Part shown: piece by piece, positions 17,403 to 26,345 of the stretch | Layout of the letters: each line of letters starts with the position of its first letter | How positions within the stretch are numbered: the first letter of the stretch is position 1 | Program-made: the position numbers and the translations under genes | Assembly (NCBI GenBank): GCA_902780525.1 | Contig: CACZFL010000005.1 | Location: forward strand, 124,001-188,000 | Source of the DNA: an uncultured bacterium | GTDB lineage: Bacteria > Cyanobacteriota > Vampirovibrionia > Gastranaerophilales > Gastranaerophilaceae | DNA: 64,000 nt | Direction of reading: 5' to 3' | The notes under the pieces: generated by a model | Told to the model about the DNA's origin: nothing | Databases searched by the model: none | Seen by the model: only the letters and a program-made list of their open reading frames with translations

Positions 17403-17530
17403 TCAAGTTAGTATTATAGAAATTTATACTCCTTAAAAAATATTTATGTTTTACTTAACGGCATAAATTTCAAAAACTTTAGTTTTTCTTGAAAAACTTT
17501 TACAAAATTTTACATAATCTGACAGCATAC

Positions 17531-19381
17531 TTATCTTTTATTGTTTTCAGCAGAGATATTCATTGTTGCGTGTTTTTTACGCGTATTTGAATACGTAAGC
17601 CTTGGGATAAACCAGCCGAGGAGTATTGGTGATATCAATACTGTTGAAAGGAAGCCCGGAACAGAGCTTAATCCTCTTGCCATTTTTGAAATTGAACTTT
17701 TTTTACCGAGCCCGTTATCATTCATAAGCCTTGTTATTAAATCTTTGGTTGTAATATTGTCTTCCATATGAACAAAAAACGATATAATTTTTCTGTTTTT
17801 CTCAGAAACTGATTTTTCACGTATGGATTCAAGTGTAAATGTTTTACCGTCAAATACCTCTTTTGCGTTTCCTGACTTAGAGAGAATTTTTTCCAAATCA
17901 CCGCCCATTTTATCAATAAATTTCGCAAAATTAATCATTTTTTCTTTTGAGTCAATATTGCCGTATAGAGCTTGTAATTCTGTATTGGAAAGTAATTTTA
18001 AATTGCTGTACGGATTTATGGCATCAATAACTTTTCGGTACCATTTTTTGTTCATTGACGCACGGTTAGAAAGTATGAAACCTTTTTTATCTTCGTACAA
18101 ACTGATTATTCCTTTTTGCATAATAGGAACAATATAAACAACACCAAGAGAAGAGATTGTATCTCTTAACAATATCTCATGGATTTCTGTCATATCTTTT
18201 TTGCCGTTCTCATCTACCAGCGCTCTGTCATATGCTCTTAGTCCTCTCGGCAGAAGTAATCCGAAGAGTGATATGCATGCCATTAAACTCATTGTAAAGT
18301 TATAACCATTATATTCAAACTCTTTTTGGAACCAAGCCGGAACTTTCTTGGTTAAGAAGTTTCCAATGGTCGAGAATAAACCTTCTGAGTTGATGCCTTT
18401 TCCTTTGAAAGAGATATTTTTACCGGATTCATCGTCGTCCTGTTCGATTAAATGCTGAGCGCCGGGAGCGACGTTGTTGTATGCATATATTTTAGGAAGA
18501 TATGACAAGCCGCCTAAAGTTGCTGCTATTGTAGCAATATTGAATCCAAGACGTTTTGCGGCAAGGTTGTTTTTAATATTTTCTGCCGATTTTGAATCAA
18601 TATTTTTATATCCGTCGTTTCTTTCGATTGCGTCAGTAGCAAAATTATTTATTGCTTTTATAACGTCTCCGGCAGCAAATGTTTGTTTCTTTCCGTCGTA
18701 TTTTACTGATAATCTGCATATCGCTTCGAGGTTCGGAGATTTCTTAATCATATTGTCGTTGAGTTTGTTAAGAATATTCTTGTATCCTTCTTCAACAGCC
18801 TTTTTGTCTTTTGAATTCAGTTTTTCAAACTCTTTAACGATATAATTAATTGTTTCATCAGCGTTTTTATCTTCAGGAATGGTGTCTTTGTAGAATTTTT
18901 TTATGTTTTGTCTGATAAACTCCTCTTTAAAAGCTTCTTTGTTGTCTTTTATACTTTTTGACAGATTAGAACTTTCAAGAAGAGATTTAAAATTATCACC
19001 TATAATCTTGATTAATCTTGTATTTGTAGATGAAGATTTGCAGAATTTTCCTGTCAGCCAAATCATAAAAGGAGCAACAGCCATCATAAACGGTCCTGTC
19101 AATCCTTCTCGTCCCAAAACTTCAAGACCTTCTTTTATGTTGTATTCTCCTGTTACTTCCCTGTCGCGGTAAAAACCAGTAACAGTTCTGGGTAATGTCA
19201 TTCCAAGACCATCCTGAATAAGAAAAGATGCAACATACCCTTTGTTTTCAATGCCCTGCATCAAAGCTCCCGAAGCACTCAAAAGATTCATCCCCAAAGA
19301 TGAAGCTTTAAAATTAGGATTCTGCTTCGGGAAATTTGCATTATTTGCTTGACGATTGTTGTTAACTGAGGCTATTTTCAA
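17531..19381 (-). CDS. Large lineage-specific membrane protein, NFKA motif
   Basis: A 616-residue protein of unknown function. It starts at TTG 19381 with AGGGA about nine bases upstream. The N-terminus is Asn-rich and ends in NPNFKASSLG. Hydrophobic stretches occur near residues 95-112 (FMMAVAPFMIWLTG), 278-295, 365-385 (MACISLFGLLLPRG), 405-420 and near the end (VPGFLSTVLISPILLGW). Helical, charged regions lie between them. A second NISFKGKG motif lies near residue 325. This mix of motif and membrane segments recurs in Gastranaerophilales genomes as far as I recall; no function is known to me. Confidence 0.7.
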   Translation of the reverse strand: MKIASVNNNRQANNANFPKQNPNFKASSLGMNLLSASGALMQGIENKGYVASFLIQDGLGMTLPRTVTGFYRDREVTGEYNIKEGLEVLGREGLTGPFMMAVAPFMIWLTGKFCKSSSTNTRLIKIIGDNFKSLLESSNLSKSIKDNKEAFKEEFIRQNIKKFYKDTIPEDKNADETINYIVKEFEKLNSKDKKAVEEGYKNILNKLNDNMIKKSPNLEAICRLSVKYDGKKQTFAAGDVIKAINNFATDAIERNDGYKNIDSKSAENIKNNLAAKRLGFNIATIAATLGGLSYLPKIYAYNNVAPGAQHLIEQDDDESGKNISFKGKGINSEGLFSTIGNFLTKKVPAWFQKEFEYNGYNFTMSLMACISLFGLLLPRGLRAYDRALVDENGKKDMTEIHEILLRDTISSLGVVYIVPIMQKGIISLYEDKKGFILSNRASMNKKWYRKVIDAINPYSNLKLLSNTELQALYGNIDSKEKMINFAKFIDKMGGDLEKILSKSGNAKEVFDGKTFTLESIREKSVSEKNRKIISFFVHMEDNITTKDLITRLMNDNGLGKKSSISKMARGLSSVPGFLSTVLISPILLGWFIPRLTYSNTRKKHATMNISAENNKR

Positions 19382-19492
19382 GTATTAATCCCTATTGTTC
19401 GAACTTAGTGTAATCTGTACACTATTATACTTTTATTCTGTAAACATAACAATAGGTAGTATATACGTTTGTAAGAAATGTTTACAATCGGC

Positions 19493-19530
19493 AAAAAAAG
19501 AGAGTTCTGCACTAGAAAAACTCTCTTTTT
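19493..19530 (-). terminator. Terminator of kdsC
   Basis: Stem GAGAGTT / AACTCTC (19500-19525) with a 12-base loop, flanked by seven A (19493-19499) and five T. On the minus strand it lies 17 bases past the kdsC stop. It could work in both directions. Confidence 0.85.
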
Positions 19531-19546
19531 CTCTTAAAATTTTTGA

Positions 19547-20083
19547 TTATTTATTCGGACCTTCTGCAACAATGTAGTCTTTTTCTATCCCCTGCACTTC
19601 AAGAATGAAGTCGCAGAGCTCCCTTACTGCACCCTTTCCGCCGTTATATTGTGATTTGAAATTACATATATCCTGAACTTCTTTTACTGCATCATTCGGA
19701 CAACAAGCAAGACCGACTTTTTCTAAGATACAGATGTCAGGAAGGTCGTCGCCCATATAGGATACGTTATCGTATGTGAGATTATATTTTTGCATAAGTT
19801 CTTCCAGTGCAGGAAGTTTGTATTTATATCCCTGATAAAGTTCCGTAAAATTAAGATTTTTGGCTCTGTGTGATACAGTTCCGTTATTTCTTGCGGTAAT
19901 TATTGCGGTTATAAAGCCGGATTTGTTCATTCTTACAATTCCGTGTCCGTCTTTTGCGTTAAAAGTCTTGTACTCTTTCCCGTCTTCATCGTAGGTTATG
20001 CTTCCGTCAGTCATTACTCCGTCAACATCAAAAACAAGCATTTTAATCTTTTTTGCGGCTTCTTTTGGATTTTCTTTTCCCAT
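19547..20083 (-). CDS. kdsC: 3-deoxy-D-manno-octulosonate 8-phosphate phosphatase KdsC
   Basis: A 178-residue HAD phosphatase that makes Kdo from Kdo-8-phosphate for lipopolysaccharide. HAD motif I is FDVDGVMTDG (about 18-27), followed by the KdsC-type FNAKDGHGIVR. Motif II is AIITARNN, motif III uses the Lys in KYKLPALEEL, and motif IV is YMGDDLPD. Length matches the tetrameric KdsC family. Together with KdsD at 24489 it shows a Kdo-containing outer membrane. Single-gene transcript with its own terminator. Confidence 0.93.
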   Translation of the reverse strand: MGKENPKEAAKKIKMLVFDVDGVMTDGSITYDEDGKEYKTFNAKDGHGIVRMNKSGFITAIITARNNGTVSHRAKNLNFTELYQGYKYKLPALEELMQKYNLTYDNVSYMGDDLPDICILEKVGLACCPNDAVKEVQDICNFKSQYNGGKGAVRELCDFILEVQGIEKDYIVAEGPNK

Positions 20084-20177
20084 AAAACTTTCTCCGATAA
20101 ATTTATTTATTATCAGTATAACAAAAAACCCCTGTTTATTCTATAATTAACTTATAAAATATTAAATGAGGATAATT

Positions 20178-21899
20178 ATGTTAAAAGATTTTTTCTTAAA
20201 AGAAGTTGAAAGTGGTATAAATGAGGCTGTAAAAGCCGGTACGCTAGGCCAAATGGGGGTAAATGATGAATATACCCTTGTGATGGAAAAACCAAAAAAT
20301 CCCGAGTTTGGTGATTTTGCGGTTAACGTATCTTCTCTTGCCCGTATGGCAAAAATTGCACCTCCGATGATTGCAAATGCTATTGTTGATAAATTGTCAA
20401 AAGAAAATTACACTGTTTCAGTTGTAGGCGGATTTATTAACTTTAAGATAAGTGACAGTATGCTGGCAAACACAATAGAAGAAATATTAAATAAGAAAGA
20501 AAACTATGGCAGAGGTGATAGTGTTAATAAAGAAAAAATTCTTCTTGAATACGTTTCCGCTAACCCGACCGGTCCTTTCCATATTGGTCACGGACGCTGG
20601 GCCGCTATGGGAAGTGCGCTTGCAAATCTTCTTAAATTCTACGGACACGAAGTTTATCAGGAATTCTACATAAATGATGCAGGAAGTCAAATCCAAAAAC
20701 TTGGTAACTCCCTTAAAATCAGAATACAGCAGGAGCTTGGTGAAAAAGTTGATTTCCCAACAGATGAAGTAGAAAGAAAAAACTTTTATCCCGGTGACTA
20801 TCTGATACCTGTTGCAAAGAAATTTATACAGGAACATCCTGAAGTTGATGTTCATACCTGCAATATTCAGGTTCTTTGCGATTATGCAAAGGCTGAAATG
20901 GAAGCTTGTCAAAGAAAATTATTGGAAGGTTTCAGAGTTCATTTTGATAAATTTTATTCAGAGCTTGATTTACATAAATCAGGCAAAGTAGAAGCCAGAT
21001 ACAAAGAACTTATGAACAAAGGATATCTGTATGAGCAGGATGGTGCTATGTGGTTTAAGTCAACCCAGTACGGAGATGATCAGGACAGAGTTATCAAAAA
21101 AGCTGACGGTTCAAATACGTACCTTACAGCAGATATAGCTTACCACGCTGATAAGTTTGACAGAGGTTTTGACAGACTTATAGATATATGGGGTGCAGAC
21201 CACCATGGATATATTGCGCGTGTTAAAGCATCTCTTGAGGCACTCGGATATGATCCCGAAAAACTGGAAGTGCTTCTCGGTCAGCTTGTTAATCTGCTTA
21301 TAGACGGAAACGAAGTTAGAATGGGTAAGCGTAAAAATATGGTTACCTTAGATGATCTCATCGAAGAAGTAGGAGTTGATGCAACACGTTACTGGATGTG
21401 TATGAGAAATATTGATATTACGCTCGATTTTGATATTGAACTTGCAAAACGCTCAACAGATGAAAACCCGGTTTTCTATGTTCAGTACGCTCACGCACGT
21501 GTATGCTCAATTTTAAGAAATGCTGTAAGCGAAAAACTCAACCCTGAAACTGGTGAAAAGTCACCTGCTCCGATGAGTGAAAAAGAGTTAGAGGATTTAT
21601 TAAATAATTTTGATAAAAACTTAATCGCAAAAACAGCAAATACTGCAAAATCTCTGATATTAAAGCTTGAAGAGTTTAAATCAGTTATCTCTTCTTCCGC
21701 TCAGAACAGAACTGTTTATACAATTTGCAGATACGTTCAGGAGCTTGCTCAGGAGTTTCATTCTTTCTACAACTCAAATCGTGTAATCGGCGAGGACAAA
21801 GATTTGATGTATGCAAGACTTGGACTTGTTGCAGCGATTAAGATTACACTCAAAAACGCTCTCGATATTCTCGGAGTCTCCGCTCCCGAAAGAATGTAA
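20178..21899 (+). CDS. argS: Arginyl-tRNA synthetase
   Basis: Class I synthetase that charges tRNA-Arg. ATG 20178 is preferred over 20166 because GAGGAT lies just before it, giving 573 residues. An N-terminal additional domain (about 1-105) precedes the HIGH motif (SANPTGPFHIGHGRW, about 125-140). The KMSKS equivalent reads RMGKRKN (about 378-384). The C-terminal anticodon domain ends in the conserved LGVSAPERM. The octamer GGGGTAAA occurs near its start and twice directly after its stop. Confidence 0.97.
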   Translation: MLKDFFLKEVESGINEAVKAGTLGQMGVNDEYTLVMEKPKNPEFGDFAVNVSSLARMAKIAPPMIANAIVDKLSKENYTVSVVGGFINFKISDSMLANTIEEILNKKENYGRGDSVNKEKILLEYVSANPTGPFHIGHGRWAAMGSALANLLKFYGHEVYQEFYINDAGSQIQKLGNSLKIRIQQELGEKVDFPTDEVERKNFYPGDYLIPVAKKFIQEHPEVDVHTCNIQVLCDYAKAEMEACQRKLLEGFRVHFDKFYSELDLHKSGKVEARYKELMNKGYLYEQDGAMWFKSTQYGDDQDRVIKKADGSNTYLTADIAYHADKFDRGFDRLIDIWGADHHGYIARVKASLEALGYDPEKLEVLLGQLVNLLIDGNEVRMGKRKNMVTLDDLIEEVGVDATRYWMCMRNIDITLDFDIELAKRSTDENPVFYVQYAHARVCSILRNAVSEKLNPETGEKSPAPMSEKELEDLLNNFDKNLIAKTANTAKSLILKLEEFKSVISSSAQNRTVYTICRYVQELAQEFHSFYNSNRVIGEDKDLMYARLGLVAAIKITLKNALDILGVSAPERM

Positions 21900-21942
21900 G
21901 GGGGTAAAGGGGTAAATCTAAAAACTTTGGTCATTAAAAAAT

Positions 21943-22662
21943 ATGCAGGAAGTGATATTAAAAACAGAAGATAATGTAAAAATAGCCGTTAACGGCTATT
22001 TTTCGTCAAAAGATGAAGTTGTTATTGTTGCACCGGGCTGGTGTATGACAAAGGATTCTGATGCGTTTAAGCAAATATCAGAAATGTTTGCTTCCGAGTA
22101 CGATGTTTTAGCTCTGGATTTCAGAGGGCACGGAAAAAGCGGTGGTCTTTTTACGTTTGCATCAAAAGAACTTCTTGATTTAGATGCGGTTGTAAATTAT
22201 GCAAAAGAAAAAGGTTATTTAAAAATACACCTTACAGGGTTTTCTCTTGGAGCAGGGCTTGCTCTAATTTATGCCGCACAAAACAATAATATTGATAAAG
22301 TTATATCGGTTTCTCCTTATACTGATTTTTCAAAAATTGAAAATCACATGTGGAAAAAAGAAGCGTGGGCAGAAACATTTAAAAAGTTTGAACTTATGAG
22401 ATTTATGTCAATTCGCCCTGATATTATTCCAAGAAAAAAAGTAAAACCAGTTGATATAATTAAGGATGTTACATCACCGACTTTGTTTGTTGCAGGGAGT
22501 AAAGATCCTACTGTTTACCCCTGGCATACTGAGGAACTTTATAACAAAGCTGAGTGTGAAAAAGAATATAAGTTATACAAAGATGGAATCCATGCAGAAG
22601 ATTTATTCCTTTATTTTAAGGAAGATTTTTCAAAAATGTGTCTGGACTGGTTAAAAAGATAG
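21943..22662 (+). CDS. Alpha/beta hydrolase
   Basis: A 239-residue soluble hydrolase. The nucleophile elbow is GFSLGAG. The likely acid is the Asp in GSKDPTVY and the base the His in DGIHAEDL, completing a Ser-Asp-His triad. An oxyanion segment APGWCMTKDSD precedes it, like cinnamoyl-ester hydrolases and BD-FAE-type esterases. No signal peptide. It lies between argS and nth on the same strand. The substrate is not predictable. Confidence 0.85.
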   Translation: MQEVILKTEDNVKIAVNGYFSSKDEVVIVAPGWCMTKDSDAFKQISEMFASEYDVLALDFRGHGKSGGLFTFASKELLDLDAVVNYAKEKGYLKIHLTGFSLGAGLALIYAAQNNNIDKVISVSPYTDFSKIENHMWKKEAWAETFKKFELMRFMSIRPDIIPRKKVKPVDIIKDVTSPTLFVAGSKDPTVYPWHTEELYNKAECEKEYKLYKDGIHAEDLFLYFKEDFSKMCLDWLKR

Positions 22663-22671
22663 CGGGGTAAT

Positions 22672-23301
22672 ATGGCTGATATTGATGAAATAGTAGAGCT
22701 CTTAAAGAAAGCAAAACAACCTAGAAGTGAGTTCGTTCACCTGATGGATACTTTTAACGACCCGTATCTTGTGCTTATAGGGTGTATTTTGAGCCTCAGA
22801 ACAAACGACAGAACAACTTATCCTGCAACTCTTAGAATGCTTGAACTCGCAAAGACACCTCAGGAGATGATGAAGGTTGAGGTAAAAGATTTGGCAAAAG
22901 CAATATATCCTGTCGGATTTTATGAGAATAAAGCGCGTCAGATTATTGGGCTATCACGTCAGATTGTTGAAGAACTTGGGGGTAAAGTTCCTGACGAAAT
23001 AGATGAATTATGCAAATTTAACGGTGTCGGAAGAAAAACTGCAAATCTCGTTCTTGCAAGAGGATTCAATAAACCTGCAATTTGTGTTGACGTACATGTA
23101 CACAGAATTTTTAACCGGTTAGGTTATGTAAAAACAAAAAATCCTGAGGAAACAGAGTTTGCTCTCAGGGAAAAATTGCCGCAAAAGTACTGGATAGATA
23201 TTAATACTCTGATTGTAACTCACGGTCAGAATGTTTGTAAGCCAATAAAACCAATGTGTTCATCTTGCCCTATCGAAAAATATTGCGCTAAAATTATATA
23301 A
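22672..23301 (+). CDS. nth: Endonuclease III
   Basis: A 209-residue bifunctional DNA glycosylase/AP lyase for oxidised pyrimidines. The helix-hairpin-helix carries catalytic Lys122 (FNGVGRKTANLVL), and the catalytic Asp140 is in ICVDVHVHR. The C-terminal 4Fe-4S loop has C189-x6-C196-x2-C199-x5-C205, the canonical spacing. It starts nine bases after the hydrolase stop with GGGGTAAT as ribosome site. Confidence 0.96.
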   Translation: MADIDEIVELLKKAKQPRSEFVHLMDTFNDPYLVLIGCILSLRTNDRTTYPATLRMLELAKTPQEMMKVEVKDLAKAIYPVGFYENKARQIIGLSRQIVEELGGKVPDEIDELCKFNGVGRKTANLVLARGFNKPAICVDVHVHRIFNRLGYVKTKNPEETEFALREKLPQKYWIDINTLIVTHGQNVCKPIKPMCSSCPIEKYCAKII

Positions 23302-23312
23302 TGTGGTAAAAT
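23283..23312 (+). promoter_or_regulatory. Promoter placing transcription start at an ATG
   Basis: TTGCGC (23283-23288), 18-base spacer, TAAAAT (23307-23312) preceded by TGG (extended -10). The expected start site is within a base or two of the ATG at 23319, and no ribosome site is present. The mRNA would be leaderless. Confidence 0.5.
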
Positions 23313-23318
23313 AAAGTT

Positions 23319-23954
23319 ATGAGCGAAAAAATTAATTGTCCGTTTTGCGGGAATATAATTGAATCAGATGCATATAAATGTCAGTCTTGCGGTTCTTTAT
23401 TTGAAGACCCGTACTTGCCGAATCTGAAATTTAAAGATTTTGCAGGTTTTGTTGCACTTCTGGTTATAACATTCGGATTGTTTGGTATTATTTGGCTTTT
23501 TGTAAACATAAAAGCTATAAATAAGCTTGTTGTTAACCACAAAGACAGTATGAAATTTAATACTCTTATTCTGATATCAATATTAGATATTTGTGCATAC
23601 ATGTTCTGTTTGGCATTCTCGCAAATTACAAATCTTGTTCCTTTGCTTACCGTAATACAGTGCATAATATTTATGGCAATTACATACAGAGTTTTAAGAA
23701 TTATTCAAAAATATACACTGCAGCGTTATGGCGTTGAGCTAGAGTATAACCCTTATTATATTGTATTTTTCAATATTCTGTATTTAATACATTTTATAGA
23801 TACTTATACAAACAGAGTTTTACAAATTCACGAACATTTTAATCCCAAGTCACCACAAATGATTTTGTTTGTTATCATTTTACTTGTTTTGCAATTTTTC
23901 CTCTGTTGGAATACTAATGTTCACCAGTTTTACAAGTGGTTATTTAGCCTGTAA
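23319..23954 (+). CDS. Zinc-ribbon membrane protein, unknown
   Basis: A 211-residue inner-membrane protein. An N-terminal zinc ribbon (CPFCG at 7-11 and CQSCG at 20-24) is followed by about four membrane segments (about 42-62, 80-125 as two, 185-203). No family name recognised; DUF4234-like proteins share the general plan. No Shine-Dalgarno sequence, see the promoter entry. It converges with the small gene at 24015. Confidence 0.75.
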   Translation: MSEKINCPFCGNIIESDAYKCQSCGSLFEDPYLPNLKFKDFAGFVALLVITFGLFGIIWLFVNIKAINKLVVNHKDSMKFNTLILISILDICAYMFCLAFSQITNLVPLLTVIQCIIFMAITYRVLRIIQKYTLQRYGVELEYNPYYIVFFNILYLIHFIDTYTNRVLQIHEHFNPKSPQMILFVIILLVLQFFLCWNTNVHQFYKWLFSL

Positions 23955-23958
23955 AAGC

Positions 23959-24003
23959 ACCACAACACCCGACAAAGCAAACTTTGCCGGAGAAAATTGT
24001 GGT
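23959..24003 (-). terminator. Composite hairpin terminator of the gene at 24015-24395
   Basis: An outer stem ACCACAA/TTGTGGT encloses a nine-pair inner stem (CCGGCAAAG/CTTTGTCGG on the minus strand) with a TTTG loop. The inner stem has a G-U on the minus strand but a C-A mismatch on the plus strand, so the RNA is read from the minus strand. GCTTTT follows on that strand. Confidence 0.6.
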
Positions 24004-24014
24004 AATTCTGATGA

Positions 24015-24395
24015 CTAAATCATTAACTCAAATGTAGATTTTTCTGCAACCTTCATAGACGCTACATAAGCTGCTTTTGCCATCTGAATATTTGCGGCAT
24101 CCTGAGGATTCATGCCATTCTCAATAGCACTCATAACAGTATCACTCAAGTTATGCTCTGCCTGAACCAGATTTGAGTATATATCTGATTTGAACTCCGG
24201 ACTTTGAACATTTGAATAGTAATTATTCAAATCAACTTTCGGGGTTTCACGATTCAAAGCCGCAATATTAGGAGTTTCCAGCTTCGCATTTTTATCAACT
24301 TCCTGAGCTGTAGTAGTTAACTTGTCACTTCCTAGCTGCAGGAGTGATAACGGGGTTGTATGTTGTGAAGCGTCTATTGATGATAATATGCTCAT
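24015..24395 (-). CDS. Small helical protein, possibly rod-like (YscI/FliE-type)
   Basis: A 126-residue protein with no signal peptide. The ATG at 24395 is chosen because AGGA lies ten bases upstream; a longer frame from 24428 has no ribosome site. After a Ser/Thr-rich start, the C-terminal half is helical (NLSDTVMSAIENGMNPQDAA, then MAKAAYVASMKVAEKSTFEL). This resembles the C-terminal helices of flagellar or type III secretion inner-rod proteins, and flagellar chaperones are encoded at 52-53.5 kb. The resemblance is weak and the function is open. Confidence 0.55.
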   Translation of the reverse strand: MSILSSIDASQHTTPLSLLQLGSDKLTTTAQEVDKNAKLETPNIAALNRETPKVDLNNYYSNVQSPEFKSDIYSNLVQAEHNLSDTVMSAIENGMNPQDAANIQMAKAAYVASMKVAEKSTFELMI

Positions 24396-24488
24396 ACGGT
24401 AAAATCCTGATATGCCTTCCATTATCATTATAAACCATATTTTGATATATTCAATATATAAATAGTATGTCTTTTAAAAATCTTTACA

Positions 24489-25481
24489 TTATGCAACGCC
24501 GTTGTTTAACAGATCGTGGATATGGATGACACCGACAGGTTTTTTACCCTCAAGAACAAAGAGGTTTGTGATTTTCTTGTCGTGCATAAGCTTTAAGGCT
24601 TCTGCGGTCATTGCATCAGGTGATATGGTTTTTGGATTTTTTGTCATTAGGTCTGATGCTTTGTAGCTTAAAATATCTGCAGACAGGCATCTTCTTAAAT
24701 CACCATCTGTAAGGATTCCGGTCAGATCACCGTTTGAGTTAATAAATCCGACACAGCCGAGTCGTTTAGAGGTCATCTCTAACAGAACAGCCTGCATGTT
24801 TGCGTTTTCCTCAAGTATCGGCATCTCTATTCCGGTATGCATTAAATCTGAAACCTTCTTAAGAATAGAACCAAGTTTGCCTCCCGGGTGTCTGTCGTTA
24901 AAATCTTCTTTTGAAAATCCGTTACGTTCAATTAAGCCTACAGTAAGGATATCACCCAACACAAGAGTGGCGGTTGTTGAACTTGTCGGAGCAAGTCCGA
25001 GAGGACAAGCTTCTCCGTTATTAGGAAGCGCCAAAACTACGTTTCCGGCTTTACCGAGTGAACTTTCAGGATTTTTTGTTATCGAGATTATTGTTATTCC
25101 GAAACGTTTGCAATAGTTGAGTATATCAATAAGTTCTTTTGACTCACCGCTATTAGAGATTGCTACAACAACATCATTTTCTGTTATCATACCCAAATCA
25201 CCGTGACTTGCTTCTGCCGGGTGAACAAAAAATGACGGACTGCCTGTTGAAGCAAGAGATGCCGCAATTTTACGACCAATATGTCCTGATTTTCCCATAC
25301 CGGTAACAATTATCCTGCCTGAGTTATTTGTTGCATTTTGCATCAAATCGAGTGCTTTTGATAGACTGTCGGCATCAAGAGATTCTTTTAAATGTTTAAG
25401 CGTATCTATTTCAGAGTTTATTGTATTAATGGCAGACTGTCTGTCAGCTTCTTTTTGCGATTGTTGAGTTATTGCAGGCAT
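24489..25481 (-). CDS. kdsD: D-arabinose 5-phosphate isomerase (KpsF/GutQ/KdsD)
   Basis: A 330-residue sugar isomerase that feeds Kdo synthesis. The SIS domain (about 45-185) has VTGMGKSGHIGRKIAASLAS, the HPAEASHGDLGM segment and ISNSGES. The linker carries DRHPGGKLG. Two CBS domains (about 210-265 and 275-330) complete the family layout. The length matches the bacterial enzyme. It supports, with kdsC, a Kdo-based lipopolysaccharide. Confidence 0.94.
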   Translation of the reverse strand: MPAITQQSQKEADRQSAINTINSEIDTLKHLKESLDADSLSKALDLMQNATNNSGRIIVTGMGKSGHIGRKIAASLASTGSPSFFVHPAEASHGDLGMITENDVVVAISNSGESKELIDILNYCKRFGITIISITKNPESSLGKAGNVVLALPNNGEACPLGLAPTSSTTATLVLGDILTVGLIERNGFSKEDFNDRHPGGKLGSILKKVSDLMHTGIEMPILEENANMQAVLLEMTSKRLGCVGFINSNGDLTGILTDGDLRRCLSADILSYKASDLMTKNPKTISPDAMTAEALKLMHDKKITNLFVLEGKKPVGVIHIHDLLNNGVA

Positions 25482-25544
25482 CAGATATACTCCTTTTCTC
25501 TGATATTGTACTACAAACGGGTAAATTATGCGAAATATTAACAG

Positions 25545-26255
25545 TTATTTAGAAATTAAGCTGCGGATAACTTCTCCTGCAATAATCAGCCCGACCGCAG
25601 ACGGAACAAAAGCGTTGCTTCCGGGGATTTGTTTTTTACCTTCAATTTTTTCATCACTTTCTGCCGGTTTTAATGGAATCTCTTTTGAATAAACAACTTT
25701 AACTTTTTTGATTTTTCTTTTTTTTAACTCTTGTCTTATAACCTTTGCAAGTGGGCAAACTGATGTTTTAGATATATCATCAATTTCAAAAAGTTCAGGA
25801 TGCATTTTATTTCCTGCTCCCATGGAACAAATAATCGGAACATTAGCTTTTTTAGTCTGCTCAATGAGTTCAAGCTTCCCCGATACCGTGTCTATTGCAT
25901 CTACAACATAATCGTATTTTGAAAAATCAAACTCATTTGCAGTTTCCGGCATAAAGAAAGTTTTATAAGTCTTTATATTTACCCCTGGGTTAATTTCTTT
26001 TGCTCTTTCTTCCGCAACTTCAACTTTGTATCTGCCTATGGTTTTATGAGTTGCGACTATTTGCCTGTTGAGGTTTGAGAGTGCAACTTTGTCATTATCA
26101 ATCAAATCGAGAGAGCCTATTCCTGAGCGAACGAGAGCTTCAACTACATATCCTCCCACTCCGCCTATCCCAAAAACTGCAACTCTGGAGCGAGCAAGTT
26201 TGTTCCCCCCTTCTTTACCGATTAAAAGTTCTGTCCTTGAAAACTGATTAAACAT
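25545..26255 (-). CDS. tcdA: tRNA threonylcarbamoyladenosine dehydratase (TcdA/ThiF family)
   Basis: A 236-residue E1-like enzyme that cyclises t6A37 of tRNA to ct6A. The ATP loop is FGIGGVGGYVVEAL (about 28-41), with the Arg/Asn segment LSNLNRQIVA and the family MGAGNK stretch. A Cys in SVCPLAKVIRQELKK corresponds to the conserved cysteine region of the family. A GGGGTAAA octamer lies within it. Divergent from the Rossmann-repeat gene. Other ThiF-type functions are less likely given these motifs. Confidence 0.88.
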   Translation of the reverse strand: MFNQFSRTELLIGKEGGNKLARSRVAVFGIGGVGGYVVEALVRSGIGSLDLIDNDKVALSNLNRQIVATHKTIGRYKVEVAEERAKEINPGVNIKTYKTFFMPETANEFDFSKYDYVVDAIDTVSGKLELIEQTKKANVPIICSMGAGNKMHPELFEIDDISKTSVCPLAKVIRQELKKRKIKKVKVVYSKEIPLKPAESDEKIEGKKQIPGSNAFVPSAVGLIIAGEVIRSLISK

Positions 26256-26283
26256 AGGACAATTCTACTATTAACAAAAATAA

Positions 26284-26312
26284 TTGTCACCGTCTTTTTT
26301 GTATGATATGAT
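26284..26312 (+). promoter_or_regulatory. Promoter of the glycosyltransferase pair
   Basis: TTGTCA (26284-26289), 17-base spacer, TATGAT (26307-26312). It drives the two plus-strand genes at 26346 and 27118. Confidence 0.65.
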
Positions 26313-26345
26313 TATCTTCGTAAGGGAGAGTTATTGGGGATTTAT

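Noticed and set aside
17170-17406. 78-codon minus-strand frame
   Set aside because: TTG start with AAGGAG 22 bases away, and it crosses a terminator-like hairpin; treated as part of an RNA candidate.
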